From positions 8,990,001-9,054,000 of the forward strand of contig NZ_CP047020.1 of NCBI RefSeq assembly GCF_009796285.1: a DNA stretch of 64,000 nucleotides, given 5' to 3'. Under the pieces are notes generated by a model. That model was not told where the DNA came from. It was given only the letters and a program-made list of their open reading frames with translations, and did not search any database. The DNA comes from Streptomyces broussonetiae (GTDB taxonomy: Bacteria; Actinomycetota; Actinomycetes; Streptomycetales; Streptomycetaceae). Of the stretch, positions 58,808 through 64,000 are shown piece after piece. The first letter of the stretch is position 1; every line of letters starts with the position of its first letter. A program made the translations under genes and the position numbers.

Positions 58808-59901
58808 ATGGCGCAGCGCATTCCGCGGTTCTCGCTCGAGGGCGTACCGGACGCCGAGATCTCGCATCATCCCTTCATCACCGAGGACGGCCTGAGTCTG
58901 AGCCTGACACGGTTCCGCCGTGGTCCGTGTGACGATCCCGTGCTGCTGGTCCACGGACTGAGTTCCGGAAGCGACATGTTCATCATGCCGGAGCACCGCA
59001 ACCTGACGAGCTACCTGCTCGACCACGGTTTCACCGACGTGTGGGCGCTGGACTCGCGGATGAGCAACCGCTTCCCCTACAACACGGAGCCGGGCCGCCA
59101 CAGCCTGGACGACCTGGCCCGGTTCGACTACCCGGCGGCGCTCGCAGAGGTGCGCCGTCATGCCGCGCCACGGCCCGTGCACGTCATCGCGCACTGCCTC
59201 GGTTCGCTGGCCTTCGCCATGAGCCTCTCGGCCGGCTCCGTGGACGGCATCGCGAGCCTCGCGGCGAACAGCGTGGCGCTGACCCCGCGGCTGACCCGGT
59301 GGTCGCGCTGGAAGCTGGAGTACGGGCCCGAGCTGTTCGAACACGCCCTGGGGCTCTCCGTCCTGGATCCGCGCGCGCGGACCGGTCGCCGGTTCACTCC
59401 CGGCTGGGCGCTGTCCCGGGTGGTCTCGCTGGCGCACCAGGAGTGCGACAACCCGGCCTGCCACATGATCAGTTTCATGTGGGGGAGCGGCTGGCCCGCC
59501 CTCTACAGCCACGAGAACCTGCACCCGCTCACCCACGACCGCATCGCCGACCTGCTGGGCCCCAGTGGGCTGGGCTACGTGCGGCATGTGCGGAAGATGG
59601 TCCGGGCAGGGCACGCGGTGAAGAACGACCCCCGCGACCCGCGTCACACCGCACTGCCCGACGACTACCTGACGGACGTCACCGAGATCGACACACCGAT
59701 CCTCTTCCTGACCGGTGACCAGAACCACGTCTTCGGCGACTCGAACGTGATCTGTCACCGTGAGCTGTCCCGGCGCACCCCCGACCGTCACGAACTGGCA
59801 GTCCTGCCCGGCTACGGACACATCGACCCCATCATCGGCAAGGACGCCCACCGGGACGTCTTCCCGCAGATCCTCGACTTCCTGCGACGGCGGGCGGCAG
59901 C

Positions 59902-59905
<4 letters not shown>
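58808..59905 (+). CDS. Alpha/beta hydrolase with Cys nucleophile elbow, partner of the GMC oxidase
   Basis: The 365-residue protein shows DPVLLVHGLSSGSDMF (oxyanion region), WALDSRMSNRFPYN, the elbow VHVIAHCLGSLAFAM, in which Cys stands at the place of the usual Ser, TGDQNHVFG for the acid and GYGHIDPI for the His. This HCxGS form also occurs in the hydrolase domain of cholesterol-oxidase-like fusions. The ATG follows a purine-rich GGAGGGGGACGC and GGGGGACAC. Its stop overlaps the GMC gene start (ATGA), so the two proteins probably act on the same lipid. Confidence 0.82.
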
Positions 59906-62367
<2,462 letters not shown>

Positions 62368-62420
62368 GCGCCGACTTCGCCTGCGGCGAACCAATCCACC
62401 CCTGTCGGCGTCGATCTCCT

Positions 62421-62813
62421 GTGAAGAGTCCTACATTCGGCAGTCGCGTTGTACCGCTGGCCGTCGCGGCCCTGACGGTCCTGACAGGATGCTCGGGATC
62501 GTTGGCAGGCGGTGCGAAAACCGTCACGAGAAACGTCGCCGTCACACGACCGGTCACCGTGAGCGGCGACGATCGCACCCTCACCGTCATGGCCGAGTGG
62601 GGCGGCTGCGACTCCCTCCCGCATCTGCGTGCGACCGAGACACCCAAGGCCGTCCTGCTCACCGTGCGGATCGCCGGCCGCACGGGAGCGGGCGTCGTCT
62701 GCCCGGCCGTCGCCCGCCTAGGGCCGGCCCGGGTGACCCTGCACACCGTGCTCGGCTTGAGGACGGTGACCGACGAGACGACCGGGCGGCGGCTGTCGGT
62801 CCGGAGGCAGTGA
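62421..62813 (+). CDS. Small lipoprotein of unknown function
   Basis: The 130-residue protein has a lipoprotein signal (VVPLAVAALTVLTGCSG, lipobox LTGC) and a mature part with VTVSGDDRTLTVMAEWGGCDSLPHLRATETPKAVLLTVRI. Two further Cys, in WGGCD and VVCPA, may form a disulfide. GTG 62421 gives the best signal peptide; GTG 62364, overlapping the GMC stop, would add 19 residues. It is anchored outside the membrane; the function is not known. Confidence 0.65.
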   Translation: MKSPTFGSRVVPLAVAALTVLTGCSGSLAGGAKTVTRNVAVTRPVTVSGDDRTLTVMAEWGGCDSLPHLRATETPKAVLLTVRIAGRTGAGVVCPAVARLGPARVTLHTVLGLRTVTDETTGRRLSVRRQ

Positions 62814-62996
62814 ACCGACCGCGGACGGCCGGGCGGACGTGGATCCTTCCCTCAGGGTTCTCCTCCGCACGTCCCTTTCTTGCTACGCCGCGAGTCGTAG
62901 CAGGACCGCAAGACCGCCCCGCAGAGGGATTCGCCCACCCCCTCGGCCACGAAATCGTCATCCTGTCCTGGAAGTTGACGGAAAGGATCGGCCATC

Positions 62997-64000
62997 GTGC
63001 GGATAGGACGCATGGCGCCCTTGTTCACCGCGGGCATCACGGCGACGCTGCTCGCCGCCCTCGCCCCGGCGGCGCAGGCATCCGCGGCAGACCCGCTGAG
63101 AAGATTCGAGAACCAGAAGCCGGCCTGGCAGCGATGCGACGCGTCGCAGCCCGCCGCCCTGCAGTGCGCGACGATCAAGGTCCCGCTCGACTACGACCGT
63201 CCCGGTGCCAAGACGATCGACCTGGCCATCTCCCGGATGAGGACCAGCGTGCCCGGCAAGCGGCACGGGGTGATCCTCTTCAACCCCGGCGGTCCGGGCG
63301 GCGAAGGGCTGGACATGCCGGTCATGATGAAGGAGGCAATGCCCAGGAAGGTCCTCGACCAGTACGACCTCATCGGGTTCGATCCGCGCGGCGTGGGCCG
63401 TAGCAGCCCGGTCACCTGCGGTCTCACGACGACGGAGCAGAACTTCGAACGTGCCTACCGGCCCGAGACGTTCAGCCGTGACGTCGCATGGGCGCGGACC
63501 GTCGCCGACAAGTGCCGTGCCAGGAACGGCGCCAGGCTGCCGTACATCACCACCCGCAACACCGCCCGCGACATGGACGTCATCCGTGCCGTGCTGGGTC
63601 AGAAGAAGATCTCGTACCTGGGCTACTCCTACGGTACGTACCTGGGCGCTGTCTATGCGCAGATGTTCCCCCGGCGGACCGACCGCTGGGTGCTGGACAG
63701 CGCGGTCGACCCGGCACGGGTCTGGCGGGGCATGATCCAGGTCTGGGCGGAGGGCACCGAGCCGGCGTTCACCCGCTGGACCGAGTGGACGGCGCGGCGC
63801 GACCGCACCTACCGGCTCGGCACCACTCCGGCCAAGGTCAGGAAGACGTTCTGGGATCTGATCGCCCGCGCCGACCGCTCTCCCGTCGACGACGGTGGGC
63901 GCAAACTCACCGGCGACGACATCCGCGCCGCCCTGCGCTCCGAGTTCTTCACCCCCAAGTACGCGGCCGAGGCGGTCATGAACCTCAAGAAGGCCGCCGA
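62997..64000 (+). CDS. Secreted alpha/beta hydrolase, tripeptidyl aminopeptidase (SlpD/E) type, cut at the window edge
   Basis: The frame is open to the end of the window (334 residues visible). A signal peptide (VRIGRMAPLFTAGITATLLAALAPAAQASAA) is followed by CATIKVPLDYDRPGAKTIDLAISRM, HGVILFNPGGPGGEGLDM (oxyanion loop), YDLIGFDPRGVGRSSPVTC, and the Ser elbow KKISYLGYSYGTYLGAVYAQMFP. This matches the actinobacterial secreted tripeptidyl aminopeptidases (family S33), which remove N-terminal tripeptides. The GTG at 62997 follows GAAAGGA; ATG 63012 is possible. The C-terminal part with the catalytic Asp and His lies beyond the window. Confidence 0.87.
   Translation, partial: MRIGRMAPLFTAGITATLLAALAPAAQASAADPLRRFENQKPAWQRCDASQPAALQCATIKVPLDYDRPGAKTIDLAISRMRTSVPGKRHGVILFNPGGPGGEGLDMPVMMKEAMPRKVLDQYDLIGFDPRGVGRSSPVTCGLTTTEQNFERAYRPETFSRDVAWARTVADKCRARNGARLPYITTRNTARDMDVIRAVLGQKKISYLGYSYGTYLGAVYAQMFPRRTDRWVLDSAVDPARVWRGMIQVWAEGTEPAFTRWTEWTARRDRTYRLGTTPAKVRKTFWDLIARADRSPVDDGGRKLTGDDIRAALRSEFFTPKYAAEAVMNLKKAA

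Overview
The window is chromosomal DNA from a Streptomyces-like actinomycete. GC content is very high, GTG starts are common, coupled genes overlap as GTGA or ATGA, and there is a mycothiol-type formaldehyde dehydrogenase, a CtaG cytochrome oxidase assembly factor and a DUF574-type SAM methyltransferase. No rRNA, tRNA, CRISPR array, prophage or intact insertion sequence was seen. About 60 protein genes appear intact and nine loci are decayed.

Left part (1-12.9 kb). The first 1.9 kb holds three decaying genes (RidA family, NPP1 necrosis-inducing family, EamA transporter) around one intact PPOX flavoprotein. Next come a quinone oxidoreductase divergent from an ArsR regulator with GAACACT repeats, a broken two-component system (kinase tail plus frameshifted response regulator), an Ada/AlkA-type protein whose glycosylase catalytic loop looks lost, a PEP mutase/isocitrate lyase family protein, a secreted lamin-tail protein, a 1,379-residue fusion of assimilatory nitrate reductase with a CysJ-type flavoprotein, and a methyltransferase.

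Magnesium block (13.1-16.3 kb) and its echo at 29.9-31.3 kb. An M-box (ykoK) Mg2+ riboswitch precedes a short ORF, a membrane-free MgtE-type (PRC, MgtE-N, CBS) protein and an Nramp-related transporter with altered metal-site motifs. At 30 kb an MgtC/SapB gene has its own short upstream ORF. The two short peptides share the motif SSPGH-x-RP after an N-terminal Met-Asp. This points to a shared leader-peptide control of Mg2+ genes and is the strongest candidate for something undescribed. A divergent ArsR gene and an ABC importer at 31.3-34.6 kb share a TTGCR-N6-YGCAA operator-like element.

Middle part (16.4-38.1 kb). It carries CtaG, a LysR/oxidoreductase/SnoaL/NmrA group, an XRE-cupin regulator next to an internally deleted MFS gene, a GNAT, a NarL-type two-component pair, a two-domain glycosyltransferase, an FAD hydroxylase-like protein, and a pair of cysteine-rich zinc-ribbon proteins of unknown function.

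Choline/glycine betaine block (38.5-56.8 kb). ProVWX-type uptake, choline dehydrogenase (BetA), betaine aldehyde dehydrogenase (BetB), a Rieske glycine betaine monooxygenase with its own ferredoxin and reductase, and a dimethylglycine oxidase-like flavoprotein would convert choline to sarcosine. The formaldehyde released can be removed by a mycothiol-dependent dehydrogenase and an adjacent metallo-beta-lactamase-fold hydrolase. Two close IclR paralogues flank the block, and TTGCG-N5-CGCAA inverted repeats precede several of its units and cover both IclR start codons.

Right end (57-64 kb). A TetR regulator is divergent from an SRPBCC protein with two GTACC-N4-GGTAC palindromes between them. 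An alpha/beta hydrolase with a Cys at the nucleophile elbow overlaps a cholesterol-oxidase-like GMC flavoprotein. A lipoprotein follows, and a secreted tripeptidyl-aminopeptidase-like hydrolase runs off the end.
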